This document shows, in pieces, positions 17,587-26,729 of a DNA stretch of 64,000 bases. The DNA lies in contig DVFL01000029.1 in assembly GCA_018713255.1 (NCBI GenBank), forward strand, positions 1 through 64,000, in the 5' to 3' direction. Position 1 is the stretch's first letter; every line of letters starts with the position of its first letter. A program made the translations under genes and the position numbers. Under the pieces are notes generated by a model that saw only the letters and a program-made list of their open reading frames with translations, searched no databases and had not been told where the DNA came from. This DNA comes from Candidatus Cottocaccamicrobium excrementipullorum. Its GTDB lineage: Bacteria; Bacillota; Clostridia; Lachnospirales; Lachnospiraceae.

Positions 17587-18219
17587 ATGATTTCATTTAT
17601 AAGAGGTCCATTGGCTGCAGTGGAAGAAGACGGCATTGTGGTGGAAGCCGGCGGGGTGGGATTTGAAATCCGGGTTCCGGCTTCGGTGCTTGACCGCCTT
17701 CCGGCTTTGGGACAGGAAATTAAAATATATACATACTTTCAGGTCCGTGAAGATGGAATGAGTCTTTATGGATTCCAGACGGTTCAGGACAGGCAGATTT
17801 TTCGTCAGCTTCTGGGGGTAAACGGCATTGGGCCAAAAGGCGCTCTGGGCATTTTATCTGCCTTGAAGCCGGATGAACTAAGGATGGCCATTGTATCTGG
17901 AGATGCGAAAGCTATCGCCAAGGCGCCTGGGGTGGGCGTGAAAACCGCTCAGCGCATTATCCTGGATCTGAAGGATAAAATTTCCATGGACCAGGTAACC
18001 AGACAATGGCTGGAAGCTTCTGGACAGGAAGGCGATTTACCTTCTGGGTCTGGGGCTGAAGGACTGGCAGGAGCTGCCAGAGAGGCGGTGGAAGCCTTGG
18101 TTGCTCTGGGATATACTGGCATTGAGGCTTCGAGAGCGGTAAAGAAAGTGGAGCTTGCCGAAGGCATGACGGCAGAGGATGTGCTGAAGGCGTCTCTCAG
18201 GCATTTATCATTTTTATAA
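17587..18219 (+). CDS. ruvA: Holliday junction branch-migration protein RuvA
   Basis: This 210-residue protein binds four-way junctions and loads RuvB. Domain I is the OB fold (MISFIRGPLAAVEEDGIVVEAGGVGFEI). Domain II has the two helix-hairpin-helix motifs, LLGVNGIGPKGALGIL and APGVGVKTAQRIILDL. A short linker leads to domain III (AREAVEALVALGYTGIEASRAV), which contacts RuvB. The start is ATG 17587 behind CAGGAG; an in-frame ATG 21 nt upstream contains that site. ruvB follows after a 60-nt gap. Confidence 0.96.
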   Translation: MISFIRGPLAAVEEDGIVVEAGGVGFEIRVPASVLDRLPALGQEIKIYTYFQVREDGMSLYGFQTVQDRQIFRQLLGVNGIGPKGALGILSALKPDELRMAIVSGDAKAIAKAPGVGVKTAQRIILDLKDKISMDQVTRQWLEASGQEGDLPSGSGAEGLAGAAREAVEALVALGYTGIEASRAVKKVELAEGMTAEDVLKASLRHLSFL

Positions 18220-18279
18220 ATCTGACGGAGGACTGCAGCCTGCAGGGGCTTAAGCCGTCGAAGGAAAATGGGGACTGTT

Positions 18280-19287
18280 ATGGAACGACGAATGATTACT
18301 ACGGATGTGCTCCCGGAGGAGCAGAAGCTGGAGACGACTCTCCGTCCGCAGATGCTGGCGGACTATATTGGACAAGAGAAGATCAAGGCCAACTTAAAAA
18401 TTTACATAGACGCAGCCAAGTCCAGGGGAGAACCTCTGGACCATGTGCTTTTTTATGGACCTCCAGGTCTGGGAAAAACCACCCTTTCGGGAATTATTGC
18501 CAATGAAATGGGGGTAAATATGAAAGTTACCTCTGGGCCGGCGATTGAAAAGCCAGGGGAAATGGCGGCGATATTAAATAATCTTCAAGAAGGGGACGTG
18601 CTGTTTGTGGATGAGATCCACCGGCTGAACCGTCAGGTGGAAGAAGTGCTTTATCCTGCCATGGAGGATTATGCCATTGACATTATGCTGGGGAAGGATT
18701 CTTCCGCCCGTTCGATCCGTCTTGAACTCCCCAAATTTACTCTGGTCGGCGCAACGACCAGAGCAGGTCTTTTGACGGCGCCTTTAAGGGATCGCTTCGG
18801 AGTAGTGCAGAAGCTGGAGTTTTATACGCCGGAGGAACTGGAAACCATTATTATCCGTTCGGCAGGAGTTCTGAAGGTGGAGATTGATCCGGCTGGCGCG
18901 GCGGAGATTGCAAAACGGTCCAGAGGAACGCCCCGTCTGGCGAACCGTTTGCTGAAGCGGGTCAGGGACTTTGCCCAGGTAAAGTATGATGGGGTGATTA
19001 CCAAGGAGGTAGCGGATTTTGCCTTGGACATTTTGGATGTGGATAAGCTTGGGCTGGATCAGAATGACCGGAATATTCTCCTGACCATTATCCAGAAGTT
19101 TTCCGGCGGACCAGTGGGACTGGAAACTCTGGCGGCTGCTCTGGGAGAGGATGCGGGCACTTTGGAAGATGTGTATGAACCGTATCTGCTGATGAATGGA
19201 TTGATTAACCGGACGCCCAGAGGAAGAGTAGCCACGGAGTTTGCCTTCCGCCATTTAGGACTGATTTCCGGTGAGGACAAAAAATAA
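18280..19287 (+). CDS. ruvB: Holliday junction helicase motor RuvB
   Basis: This 335-residue AAA+ ATPase drives branch migration. Walker A GPPGLGKT is at 60-67, Walker B with DEIH at 111-114, and the sensor block [18 protein letters not shown] follows. The C-terminal winged helix ends with the conserved RTPRGR. An ATG at 18268 is in frame, but AAGGA lies only 2 nt before it. ATG 18280 has GGGGA at a normal distance and gives the usual MERRMITTD-type N-terminus. It is in an operon with ruvA. Confidence 0.96.
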   Translation: MERRMITTDVLPEEQKLETTLRPQMLADYIGQEKIKANLKIYIDAAKSRGEPLDHVLFYGPPGLGKTTLSGIIANEMGVNMKVTSGPAIEKPGEMAAILNNLQEGDVLFVDEIHRLNRQVEEVLYPAMEDYAIDIMLGKDSSARSIRLELPKFTLVGATTRAGLLTAPLRDRFGVVQKLEFYTPEELETIIIRSAGVLKVEIDPAGAAEIAKRSRGTPRLANRLLKRVRDFAQVKYDGVITKEVADFALDILDVDKLGLDQNDRNILLTIIQKFSGGPVGLETLAAALGEDAGTLEDVYEPYLLMNGLINRTPRGRVATEFAFRHLGLISGEDKK

Positions 19288-19418
19288 AGAAAAGTTTTAG
19301 CAGAAATGAAAATTTCTCCCGGAAACCCTTCCTCCATTTTGGAAATCATGGTATACTCAAATGGTGAAAGAACCTGCATTTTTGCAAGGAGCCCTTTGGG
19401 CGCGAGGAGAGGAAAACA

Positions 19419-20339
19419 GTGGATTTAAAGAAGAATTATGCAGAAGTACTGATTGATGGAAAGGTATATACCTTGGGCGGAGCGGAAGAAGCCAGTTATT
19501 TTCAGCAGGTGGCGGCCTATGTGAACCATAAGCTGGGCGAACTTCGCAGCCATCCTGGTTTTTTGAAGCAAAAGGAAGATTATCAGCTGGTCATGCTGGA
19601 AATCAATATGGCAGATGATTATTTTAAGGCGAAGGAGGAAGCTGATCAGCTGAAACGCCAGCGTGAGGAGATGGACCGGGATCTTTACAGCATCAAGCAT
19701 GAACTGATTAATACGCAGATGAAGCTTGAGGATGCCCAGAGAAGGGTCCAGGAGCTGGAGGACGCCTTGGAGAGAGAAGCGCTGAAGCGGGGAGAGGCCG
19801 CAGAGGAAAGAGGAAGAAGGACTATTCGAAGTCTGGAAATCTCAAGAGAGCGCTCCATGGAGGAGCGGGCAAGTCTCCCTGTCCGGACAGCGCGGCGGGA
19901 TAATTCCCGGAGCGGGGAAGAAAATGCCGGAACCGGCGACAGTCAGGAGGATGACAGGAGACGCCTGGATGCAGAAGAGAAGGATGAGCATGTAGAGGTT
20001 CGGCAGGAAGCTCTTCAGGAGGCGGCGGCAGCTGCAGTAAAGCTTGAGGAGAAAGAGGAGATTTCCTTTCGGGAAGAAGATTCTCCCCTTCAGGAGCAGC
20101 CTGCTCAGGAGGAAGTGACAATTCCGGATGAGGCTGCGCCTGAATCAGACGAACAGTTGTCTGCGCAGGAGCAGCCGGTGGAGAAAAAGCCGGAAGCGCT
20201 TTCTGAGGAAGAACAAAAAGCTAAGGAAGAAGAGGAGAAGAAGAAAGCGTTGGCGGCGGCCAGAGTGGCCACCGAGCAGCTGTTAAAGAGCCGCGCCATG
20301 CAGATGTCTAATCGCGGCCGTCAGAATCGGAAGAAATAG
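19419..20339 (+). CDS. zapA: ZapA-domain cell division protein with a long disordered tail
   Basis: 306 residues. The first 100 match ZapA: NYAEVLIDGKVYTLGGAEE, a helix with NHKLGELR, then LEINMADDYFKAKEEAD leading into a coiled coil (about 75-130). ZapA dimers bundle FtsZ filaments. Ordinary ZapA proteins are about 85-110 residues. Here a further 180 residues of Glu/Gln/Ala-rich low-complexity sequence follow, ending in a basic RGRQNRKK. Start is GTG at 19419 behind GAGGAGAGG. It follows ruvAB by 131 nt and ends at a strong terminator. Confidence 0.8.
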   Translation: MDLKKNYAEVLIDGKVYTLGGAEEASYFQQVAAYVNHKLGELRSHPGFLKQKEDYQLVMLEINMADDYFKAKEEADQLKRQREEMDRDLYSIKHELINTQMKLEDAQRRVQELEDALEREALKRGEAAEERGRRTIRSLEISRERSMEERASLPVRTARRDNSRSGEENAGTGDSQEDDRRRLDAEEKDEHVEVRQEALQEAAAAAVKLEEKEEISFREEDSPLQEQPAQEEVTIPDEAAPESDEQLSAQEQPVEKKPEALSEEEQKAKEEEEKKKALAAARVATEQLLKSRAMQMSNRGRQNRKK

Positions 20340-20351
20340 GGGGCTGTGGCA

Positions 20352-20406
20352 GAAAAAGCTGCCGTCGGCAACGCCGGCGGAAAGATTTCCTGCGGCAGCT
20401 TTTTTC
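20352..20406 (+). terminator. zapA terminator
   Basis: AAAAAGCTGCCG pairs with CGGCAGCTTTTTT; an inner GCCGGC-rich loop can fold further. Confidence 0.85.
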
Positions 20407-20460
20407 TGCCGGTTTTCTGCCGGGGGTGGTTACAGATTGAATAAATTTTAGAAATGAGAG

Positions 20461-22695
20461 ATGAATATGACCAAAAAACAATCAGTTGAAGTGCTTGCGC
20501 CGGGCGGCTCTTATGAGAGCATCACAGCTGCAGTGGCGGCCGGGGCAGATGCGGTGTATACCGGCGGAGCGAGGTTTGGGGCCAGGGCCTATGCCAATAA
20601 TCTGGACCAGGAACAGCTTTGCCGAGCTATTGATTACGTTCATCTTCACGGCAGAAAGCTTTATCTGACTGTGAATACGCTATTTAAGGAACAAGAGCTG
20701 GATGAATTGTATGATTATCTGGCGCCTTTTTACGAATGTGGGCTGGACAGCGTTTTGGTTCAGGATCTTGGAGTCCTTTCGTTTATTCGGGAGAATTTCC
20801 CTGATCTGCCTGTTCATGCCAGCACTCAGATGACGGTAACCGGACCCTACGGAGCGAAACTCCTTAAAGAAATGGGAGTCAGCAGAGTGGTAACAGCCAG
20901 GGAGCTGTCTTTAGAAGAAATCCGGCAGATCCATCAGGAAACGGGAATGGAGATTGAAACCTTTGTTCACGGCGCTTTATGTTACTGTTATTCCGGACAG
21001 TGTTTAATGAGCAGTTTAATCGGCGGGCGCAGCGGAAATCGGGGGAGATGTGCTCAGCCGTGCCGTCTTCCTTATGAAGTAAGACGGGGAAACAGATTGG
21101 AAAATGGAAGAAATGAACGGTATGTGCTGAGCCTTAAGGATCTTTGCGCTCTGGACCTGATCCCGGATATCATTGAAGCCGGCGTATATTCTCTGAAGAT
21201 TGAGGGAAGGATGAAGAGCCCGAGATACACTGCCGGGGTGACGGCCATGTACCGGAAGTATGTGGACCGCTACCTGCGGAATGGCCGGAAAGACTACCAG
21301 GTAAGCCCGGGAGACCGGAAAATTATATCTGATCTGTATGACCGCGGAGGATTTACGGAAGGATACTATCATGAACATAACGGCCGGGACATGGTAGTAC
21401 TGAAGGAAAAGCCGGCGTTTAAGGAGAGCAATTCCATGCTGTTTTCCTATTTGGACCAGACCTATGTGGAATCTCCCCTGAGGAAGCCGGCGTCGGGTCA
21501 GGCTCGGATTCATGCTGGTCAGCCGGCAAAATTTTGCCTGGAGGCAGAAGGAGAAGGCGACCGCAGGGTGACGGTGGAGGTTGAAGGACCAGTGGTTGAA
21601 GAAGCCCAGAAACAGCCGATGACCAGTGAGAAGATTTGCCGGCAGCTGGGGAAAACTGGGAATACCCCTTTCTTCTTTGAGGAGCTGTCCGCTCAGGTGG
21701 ATGGACAGGTTTTTCTGCCGGTGCAGAACTTAAATGAGCTGCGGAGAAAAGGGCTGGAGGAATTGGAAAAGGCACTTCTTTCGCCTTACCGCCGGGAGAG
21801 AAAAGCCAGAAAATCAGAAAAAATGGAGAAACAGGAGGAAAAATCGGCAGATGCTTTAGAAAATCAGCCAGACCAAAAGCCTTTATGGGTTGTGTCCGTG
21901 GAAGAGAGGCAGCAGCTGGCTCCTGTTCTTGAGGCCCAGGAGACGGATGTGGTGGATATTGATGCTGACGGTTTTCCGGCGGAATGCTGGCAGGAGACGG
22001 CAGAACAATGTCATCAGGCAGGAAAACAGTGTTTTCTCATGCTCCCGCATATTTTCCGCCAGGAAGCAGAGGAATATTTTGGGATTTACGAAGCTGAGCT
22101 TCGCCAAGCTGGTTTTGACGGTGTGGTAGTGAGAAGTTTGGAAGAATGGGGATGGCTGAAGGCTCATGATTTCCTGGATGAGCTGCCGATGGTGTTTGAC
22201 GCCGGACTATATGGCTGGAATCATCTGGCGGACCAGGTGCTTTCGCAGCTGGGACCGATTCGTCTGACAATGCCGGTGGAACTCACTGCCAGGGAGCTTA
22301 AGGCGAAGGGCTGTGCAGGACAGGAAATCTTGATTTATGGAAATCTTCCCATGATGGTCTCTGCCCAGTGCATGCAGAAAACCACAGGAGGATGCACCAG
22401 GAAAAGAGGCGTGCTTTATTTGAAGGACCGCACAGGGAAACAAATGCCGGTAAAGAACCACTGTACCTTCTGCTATAATACCATATATAATGCCAGTCCT
22501 CTTTCTCTATTAGGACTGGAAGATCTGGTGAGGGGACTTAAGCCCTCCGCCCTGCGCCTGCAGTTTACCACAGAATCTCCCAGAGAGACGGCCAGATGTT
22601 TAAAGGCCTTCGCCGATGGCTTCCTTTACGGCCGGAAGGCGGAGATGCCCTTTGCAGAATTTACCAGAGGCCATATCAAGCGGGGAACAGAATAG
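20461..22695 (+). CDS. U32 family peptidase (RlhA-like, with DUF3656-type middle)
   Basis: 744 residues. Residues 1-330 are the U32 TIM-barrel-like domain: VEVLAPGGSYESITAAVAAGADAVYTGG, then HASTQMTV, then the cysteine cluster ALCYCYSGQCLMSS and GNRGRCAQPCR, whose four cysteines likely hold an iron-sulfur centre. A further Cys-containing C-terminal region (CMQKTTGGCTRKRG, NHCTFCYN) is seen in long U32 proteins such as RlhA. RlhA hydroxylates 23S rRNA C2501 in E. coli, so an RNA-modifying role is more likely than proteolysis, though not proven here. The first ATG (20461) is used; ATG 20467 has slightly better spacing from GAGAG. It heads a tight run with the two cell-wall genes (10-nt gap to the next). 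Confidence 0.85.
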   Translation: MNMTKKQSVEVLAPGGSYESITAAVAAGADAVYTGGARFGARAYANNLDQEQLCRAIDYVHLHGRKLYLTVNTLFKEQELDELYDYLAPFYECGLDSVLVQDLGVLSFIRENFPDLPVHASTQMTVTGPYGAKLLKEMGVSRVVTARELSLEEIRQIHQETGMEIETFVHGALCYCYSGQCLMSSLIGGRSGNRGRCAQPCRLPYEVRRGNRLENGRNERYVLSLKDLCALDLIPDIIEAGVYSLKIEGRMKSPRYTAGVTAMYRKYVDRYLRNGRKDYQVSPGDRKIISDLYDRGGFTEGYYHEHNGRDMVVLKEKPAFKESNSMLFSYLDQTYVESPLRKPASGQARIHAGQPAKFCLEAEGEGDRRVTVEVEGPVVEEAQKQPMTSEKICRQLGKTGNTPFFFEELSAQVDGQVFLPVQNLNELRRKGLEELEKALLSPYRRERKARKSEKMEKQEEKSADALENQPDQKPLWVVSVEERQQLAPVLEAQETDVVDIDADGFPAECWQETAEQCHQAGKQCFLMLPHIFRQEAEEYFGIYEAELRQAGFDGVVVRSLEEWGWLKAHDFLDELPMVFDAGLYGWNHLADQVLSQLGPIRLTMPVELTARELKAKGCAGQEILIYGNLPMMVSAQCMQKTTGGCTRKRGVLYLKDRTGKQMPVKNHCTFCYNTIYNASPLSLLGLEDLVRGLKPSALRLQFTTESPRETARCLKAFADGFLYGRKAEMPFAEFTRGHIKRGTE

Positions 22696-22704
22696 GGGAA
22701 TGTT

Positions 22705-24027
22705 ATGACCAATATTATCATTGAAACATCCAAATATCTGATGATTCTGCTGATTGCCTGTTATACCCTGTTTAATTTTCGCTTTTTTGCCTTTTCTGAC
22801 GAAGAACGAAAGCAGGTTATGTGCTCCCGGCAGATCCAGGCTATGTTTCTGATCCATTTGCTGGCGTATTTGATTATTTATTTGAAAACGGAGGATATCC
22901 GGACGGTCTTTTTTTACCTGGCCCAGGTGGTCTTTTTCTTGACTTATCTGTTTTTATACCGGGTATTTTATCGGAATGTTTCCAGACTTCTGGTGAATAA
23001 TGCCTGTATGCTGCTGTGCGTGGGGTTTATTATGCTGACCAGAATCTCCTTTGACCGGGCAGTGCGCCAGTTTATGATCGTGGTGATTTCAGCGGTAATT
23101 ACCTGGATTGTTCCGTATATTATGGATCATGTATGGCAGCTGAGCCGAGGAGCCTGGGGCTATGCAGGAATCGGCCTGGCATTTCTTCTGGTGGTTTGGG
23201 CGGTGGGAAACACGACTTTCGGCGCTCAGCTTTCTCTGGAAATCGGAGGAATTAGCTTTCAGCCTTCAGAATTTGTGAAAATTACCTTTGTATTTTTTGT
23301 GGCAGCCATGTTTTACCGTTCTACAGATTTTAAAACGGTGGTGATCACCACCGCAGTGGCAGCGGCTCATGTGCTGATTCTTGTGGCTTCCACGGATTTG
23401 GGAAGTGCTTTGCTGCTTTTCCTGGTTTACGTATTTATGCTGTTTATTGCCACTTCAAACTGGTTTTATCTGGGGGGCGGCCTGGCAGCGGGGGCGGCAG
23501 CAGCTTCTTTGGCCTATACGTTATTTCCTCATGTGCAGACACGGGTGGAAGCCTGGCTGAATCCCTGGATTTACATTGATGACAAAGGATATCAAATTAC
23601 CCAGGCTCTGTTTGCCATGGGCACAGGCGGATGGTTCGGCATGGGGCTCTATCAGGGAATGCCTTATCGGATTCCTGTGGTGGAGAAAGATTTTATTTTC
23701 GCCGCTGTTTCTGAGGAGATGGGAGGCATCTTTGCGCTGTGTGTTCTGCTGGTGTGTGCAGGATGTTTTCTGCAGTTCATGATGATTGCCGGAAAACTTC
23801 AGGCTGTGTTCTTTAAACTCATTGCCTTCGGCCTTGGGGTGGGATATATTGTGCAGGTGATTTTAAATGTGGGCGGTGTGATTAAATTTATCCCTTCCAC
23901 AGGAATTACCCTGCCCTTTGTAAGCTACGGAGGAAGTTCCATCTTGAGTACATTTTTATTGTTTAATATTATTCAGGGATTGTATATCCTGAAACGAAAT
24001 GAAGAGGATGCCTATGAAAAAAGCTGA
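22705..24027 (+). CDS. SEDS-family peptidoglycan polymerase (FtsW/RodA/SpoVE type)
   Basis: This 440-residue polytopic membrane protein has about 10-12 hydrophobic segments. The family signatures are GGISFQPSEFVKI (181-193), the catalytic aspartate in LVASTDLGSALL (Asp231), the extracellular MGTGGWFGMGLYQG and VEKDFIFAAVSEEMGG, and STGITLPFVSYGGSS near the C-terminus. SEDS proteins polymerise lipid II into glycan strands and pair with a class B penicillin-binding protein, which here is the next gene, overlapping by 14 nt. The N-terminus is longer than in compact RodA. Which process it serves (elongation, division or sporulation) is not clear from the sequence. Confidence 0.92.
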   Translation: MTNIIIETSKYLMILLIACYTLFNFRFFAFSDEERKQVMCSRQIQAMFLIHLLAYLIIYLKTEDIRTVFFYLAQVVFFLTYLFLYRVFYRNVSRLLVNNACMLLCVGFIMLTRISFDRAVRQFMIVVISAVITWIVPYIMDHVWQLSRGAWGYAGIGLAFLLVVWAVGNTTFGAQLSLEIGGISFQPSEFVKITFVFFVAAMFYRSTDFKTVVITTAVAAAHVLILVASTDLGSALLLFLVYVFMLFIATSNWFYLGGGLAAGAAAASLAYTLFPHVQTRVEAWLNPWIYIDDKGYQITQALFAMGTGGWFGMGLYQGMPYRIPVVEKDFIFAAVSEEMGGIFALCVLLVCAGCFLQFMMIAGKLQAVFFKLIAFGLGVGYIVQVILNVGGVIKFIPSTGITLPFVSYGGSSILSTFLLFNIIQGLYILKRNEEDAYEKS

Positions 24028-25447
24028 TCCAAATCCGAATGCCAATCGGAATATAATGATCATTACTTATGTGATACTGGGTATTTTTGTGGCTATGATC
24101 GGATATTTCGGATATTTCCTCCAGGTGGAGAGCGAGAACGTAATCAATAATTCATACAATGCCCGTTTGGACAGCTTTGCAGACCGTATTGTCCGGGGAA
24201 GCATCTTAAGCAGCGACGGGCAGGTGCTGGCGGCTACTGAGGTGGCGGAGGACGGCACGGAGACCAGAGTATATCCCTTTGCCAACACCTTCGCTCATGT
24301 AGTGGGGCATTCCACTAAGGGAAAAACCGGATTGGAGAGCCAGGCGAATTTTTATCTGCTCAGTTCCCATGCAAACCTGGTTCAGCAGGTGATTAATGAG
24401 ATTTCCAATCGGAAGAATCCGGGGGACAATCTGGTGACAACGCTGGATGCGGCGCTGCAGCAGACCGCTTATGAGGCCTTAGGGGACCGGAGAGGAGCGG
24501 TTGTTGCCCTTGAGCCAGATACGGGAAAGATTCTGGCCATGGTGTCTAAGCCGGATTACGACCCCAATCCCGCCAGTCTGGATGCTTCCTGGGAAAGCCT
24601 GGTCAGTGCAGACAACACCCAGGGACAGCTTTTGAACCGAGCTTCTCAGGGGCTTTATCCCCCTGGTTCTGTATTTAAGATCGTCACGGCGCTGGAAGCC
24701 ATAGAGGAGAACCCGGAGCATTATCTGGATTATCAATTTGACTGCAGCGGAATTCTTTACGTAGACGACTATTCTATCAGGTGTTATCACAGTACTGCTC
24801 ATGGCAGTCAGAACCTGGCTCAGGCCTTTGCCAATTCCTGCAACGGGGCTTTTGCCAATTTGGGACTGAGCTTGAATTTGGATAAGATGCATGCGCTTGC
24901 CGGACGGCTGCTGTTTAATTCCAGCCTTCCTCTTCCCATGGAATATTCTAAGAGCACTTATAACATGGATGGATCGGCAGATGAGTGGGAAATTCTTCAG
25001 ACTTCCATTGGTCAGGGGACCACTCAAGTGACGCCGATGCATATCGCTATGATTACTTCTGCCATTGCCAACGGGGGAACCTTGATGAAGCCATATTTAA
25101 TGGATCAGGTTCAGAATGTGGCGGGTGAAGAGGTAAAGAAATTTCTGCCTGAGGCTTATGGAAGCCTGATGACAGCAGAGGAGGCAGAGAAGCTGAATGA
25201 TTTAATGGCGCTGGTGGTTACCGAAGGCACCGGATCAGCTCTTCGGGATGCTTCTTATCAGGCGGCAGGAAAAACCGGCTCAGCGGAGTTTGAGACGGGA
25301 AAAGAGACACATGCTTGGTTTACCGGGTATGCGCCGGCTGAGGATCCCCAGATTGTAGTGACAGTGATTGTAGAAGAAGGGGGATCTGGCGGAAGCGCAG
25401 CGGCACCAGTTGCCAGGAAGCTGTTTGACCAGTATCTTTTGCCATAA
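24014..25447 (+). CDS. Class B penicillin-binding protein (transpeptidase)
   Basis: 477 residues with a short cytoplasmic tail, one transmembrane segment (about 14-36) and an extracellular PBP dimer-type domain with RIVRGSILSSDGQVLA. The transpeptidase domain carries all three catalytic motifs: SVFK (Ser219, Lys222), SCN (275-277) and KTG (420-422). It crosslinks peptidoglycan and is the expected partner of the SEDS protein upstream. Earlier in-frame ATGs (23999, 24008) lack a ribosome site, whereas GAGG precedes ATG 24014. It is short for this class, with a minimal pedestal domain and no PASTA repeats. Confidence 0.92.
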   Translation: MKKADPNPNANRNIMIITYVILGIFVAMIGYFGYFLQVESENVINNSYNARLDSFADRIVRGSILSSDGQVLAATEVAEDGTETRVYPFANTFAHVVGHSTKGKTGLESQANFYLLSSHANLVQQVINEISNRKNPGDNLVTTLDAALQQTAYEALGDRRGAVVALEPDTGKILAMVSKPDYDPNPASLDASWESLVSADNTQGQLLNRASQGLYPPGSVFKIVTALEAIEENPEHYLDYQFDCSGILYVDDYSIRCYHSTAHGSQNLAQAFANSCNGAFANLGLSLNLDKMHALAGRLLFNSSLPLPMEYSKSTYNMDGSADEWEILQTSIGQGTTQVTPMHIAMITSAIANGGTLMKPYLMDQVQNVAGEEVKKFLPEAYGSLMTAEEAEKLNDLMALVVTEGTGSALRDASYQAAGKTGSAEFETGKETHAWFTGYAPAEDPQIVVTVIVEEGGSGGSAAAPVARKLFDQYLLP

Positions 25448-25467
25448 CATACGAGAGAGGAGAAGTT

Positions 25468-26274
25468 ATGATTCGAGCCAGTGAATATGTAAAGCCATCT
25501 ACCCTTGAAGAGGCTTACCAGCTCTGCCAGAAGCGAAGCAGCGTGGCGGCGGGGGGAATGATGTGGCTGAAAATGGAAAACATCAATAAACAGAGGATTG
25601 TTGATCTTTCTGGCTTAGGGCTTGAGGGGATTCAGGAAAATGAAGAAGAATTCTGCATCGGAGCAATGACCACTTTGAGAATGCTGGAGCTGCATGAAGG
25701 GCTGAACCAAAGGTTTAACGGTATTTTTCGGGAGTGCACCAGGCATATTGTGGGAGTTCAGTTTCGAAATGGGGCCACAGTGGGAGGAAGCGTGTTTGGA
25801 CGTTTTGGATTTTCAGATATCTTGACGGCGCTGATGGCCCTGGATGCTGCAGTGGAACTCTATCAGGGAGGAATCCTTCCTTTGGATGAGTTTATTTCCC
25901 GTCCGCGTTCTGTAAAAGACAGGGATATCCTGGTGAGGATTCGGATCAAAAAGGATGGACGCCAGGCGGCTTACGGTTCTCTCAGACGGACGAAAACGGA
26001 TTTTCCCCTTGTGGCCTGCTGCGTTTCTAAAACCAAGGAAGGGTGGACTTTCTCTGCCGGGGCGAGACCGGCAGCAGCCAGAAGAATTTTTCTTCCAGGA
26101 AAAGAGCAAAAAATGACAGAGGAGGAAAGGCGGGCGCTGGCCTGCCAGGCAGCAGAAGCCTTTTCTTATGGAACCAATTACCTGGGAAGCCAGGAGTACC
26201 GGAAATACACGGCAGGAGTGTTGTTTAGACGTCTTATGGAAGAGATTGAATCGGGGGAGGAGACAGAGGAATGA
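25468..26274 (+). CDS. Molybdenum hydroxylase FAD-binding subunit (xanthine dehydrogenase type)
   Basis: 268 residues matching the CoxM/XdhB FAD-binding fold: YVKPSTLEEAYQL, AAGGMMWLK in the pyrophosphate-binding position, IGAMTTLRMLE, NGATVGGSVFGRFGFSDILTALMALDA (the second FAD motif) and a C-terminal CO_deh_flav_C region (YGSLRRTKTDFPL). It would carry electrons from the 2Fe-2S subunit to FAD. Start ATG follows GAGAGGAG. Its last codons overlap the iron-sulfur subunit start (ATGA overlap). It is 21 nt behind the penicillin-binding protein, so it may share that transcript. Confidence 0.88.
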   Translation: MIRASEYVKPSTLEEAYQLCQKRSSVAAGGMMWLKMENINKQRIVDLSGLGLEGIQENEEEFCIGAMTTLRMLELHEGLNQRFNGIFRECTRHIVGVQFRNGATVGGSVFGRFGFSDILTALMALDAAVELYQGGILPLDEFISRPRSVKDRDILVRIRIKKDGRQAAYGSLRRTKTDFPLVACCVSKTKEGWTFSAGARPAAARRIFLPGKEQKMTEEERRALACQAAEAFSYGTNYLGSQEYRKYTAGVLFRRLMEEIESGEETEE

Positions 26275-26729
26275 AAATCGATTTTCAATTAAACGGAAAA
26301 CCGGTTCAGGCGGAAATCCAGGCAGATACCATGCTTCTGGAGCTGGTACGCAGTCTGGGAGCGTTCAGTGTAAAACGTGGATGTGAAACCTCCAACTGCG
26401 GCTTATGCACGGTGATGGTGGAAGGAAAGCCGGTGTTGTCCTGCTCTGTCCTGGCAGCCAGGGTTCAGGGAAAAGAGGTAACCACCCTGGAAGGACTGCA
26501 GGAGGAAGCTGAGGAGGCCGGACGGTATCTGGCTCAGGAAGGAGGAGAGCAGTGCGGTTACTGCAGTCCTGGCTTTCTGATGATGGTTCTGGCCATGGAG
26601 AGAGAGCTGGACCATCCAGGAGAAGAGGAGATTAAGGAATATCTGGCAGGAAACTTATGCCGGTGCAGCGGATATATGTCGCAGCTGAGAGCTGTAACAA
26701 AATATTTGAATCGGAAGGGGGCGGACTAA
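26271..26729 (+). CDS. Molybdenum hydroxylase 2Fe-2S subunit
   Basis: 152 residues with both [2Fe-2S] clusters of the family. The plant-ferredoxin-like cluster uses C38, C43, C46 and C58 (RGCETSNCGLC...LSC). The helical second cluster uses C95, C98, C130 and C132 (QCGYCSPG...LCRCSGY). It links the molybdenum centre to the FAD subunit. It overlaps the preceding gene by 4 nt, and the following start codon directly abuts its stop. Confidence 0.95.
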   Translation: MKIDFQLNGKPVQAEIQADTMLLELVRSLGAFSVKRGCETSNCGLCTVMVEGKPVLSCSVLAARVQGKEVTTLEGLQEEAEEAGRYLAQEGGEQCGYCSPGFLMMVLAMERELDHPGEEEIKEYLAGNLCRCSGYMSQLRAVTKYLNRKGAD

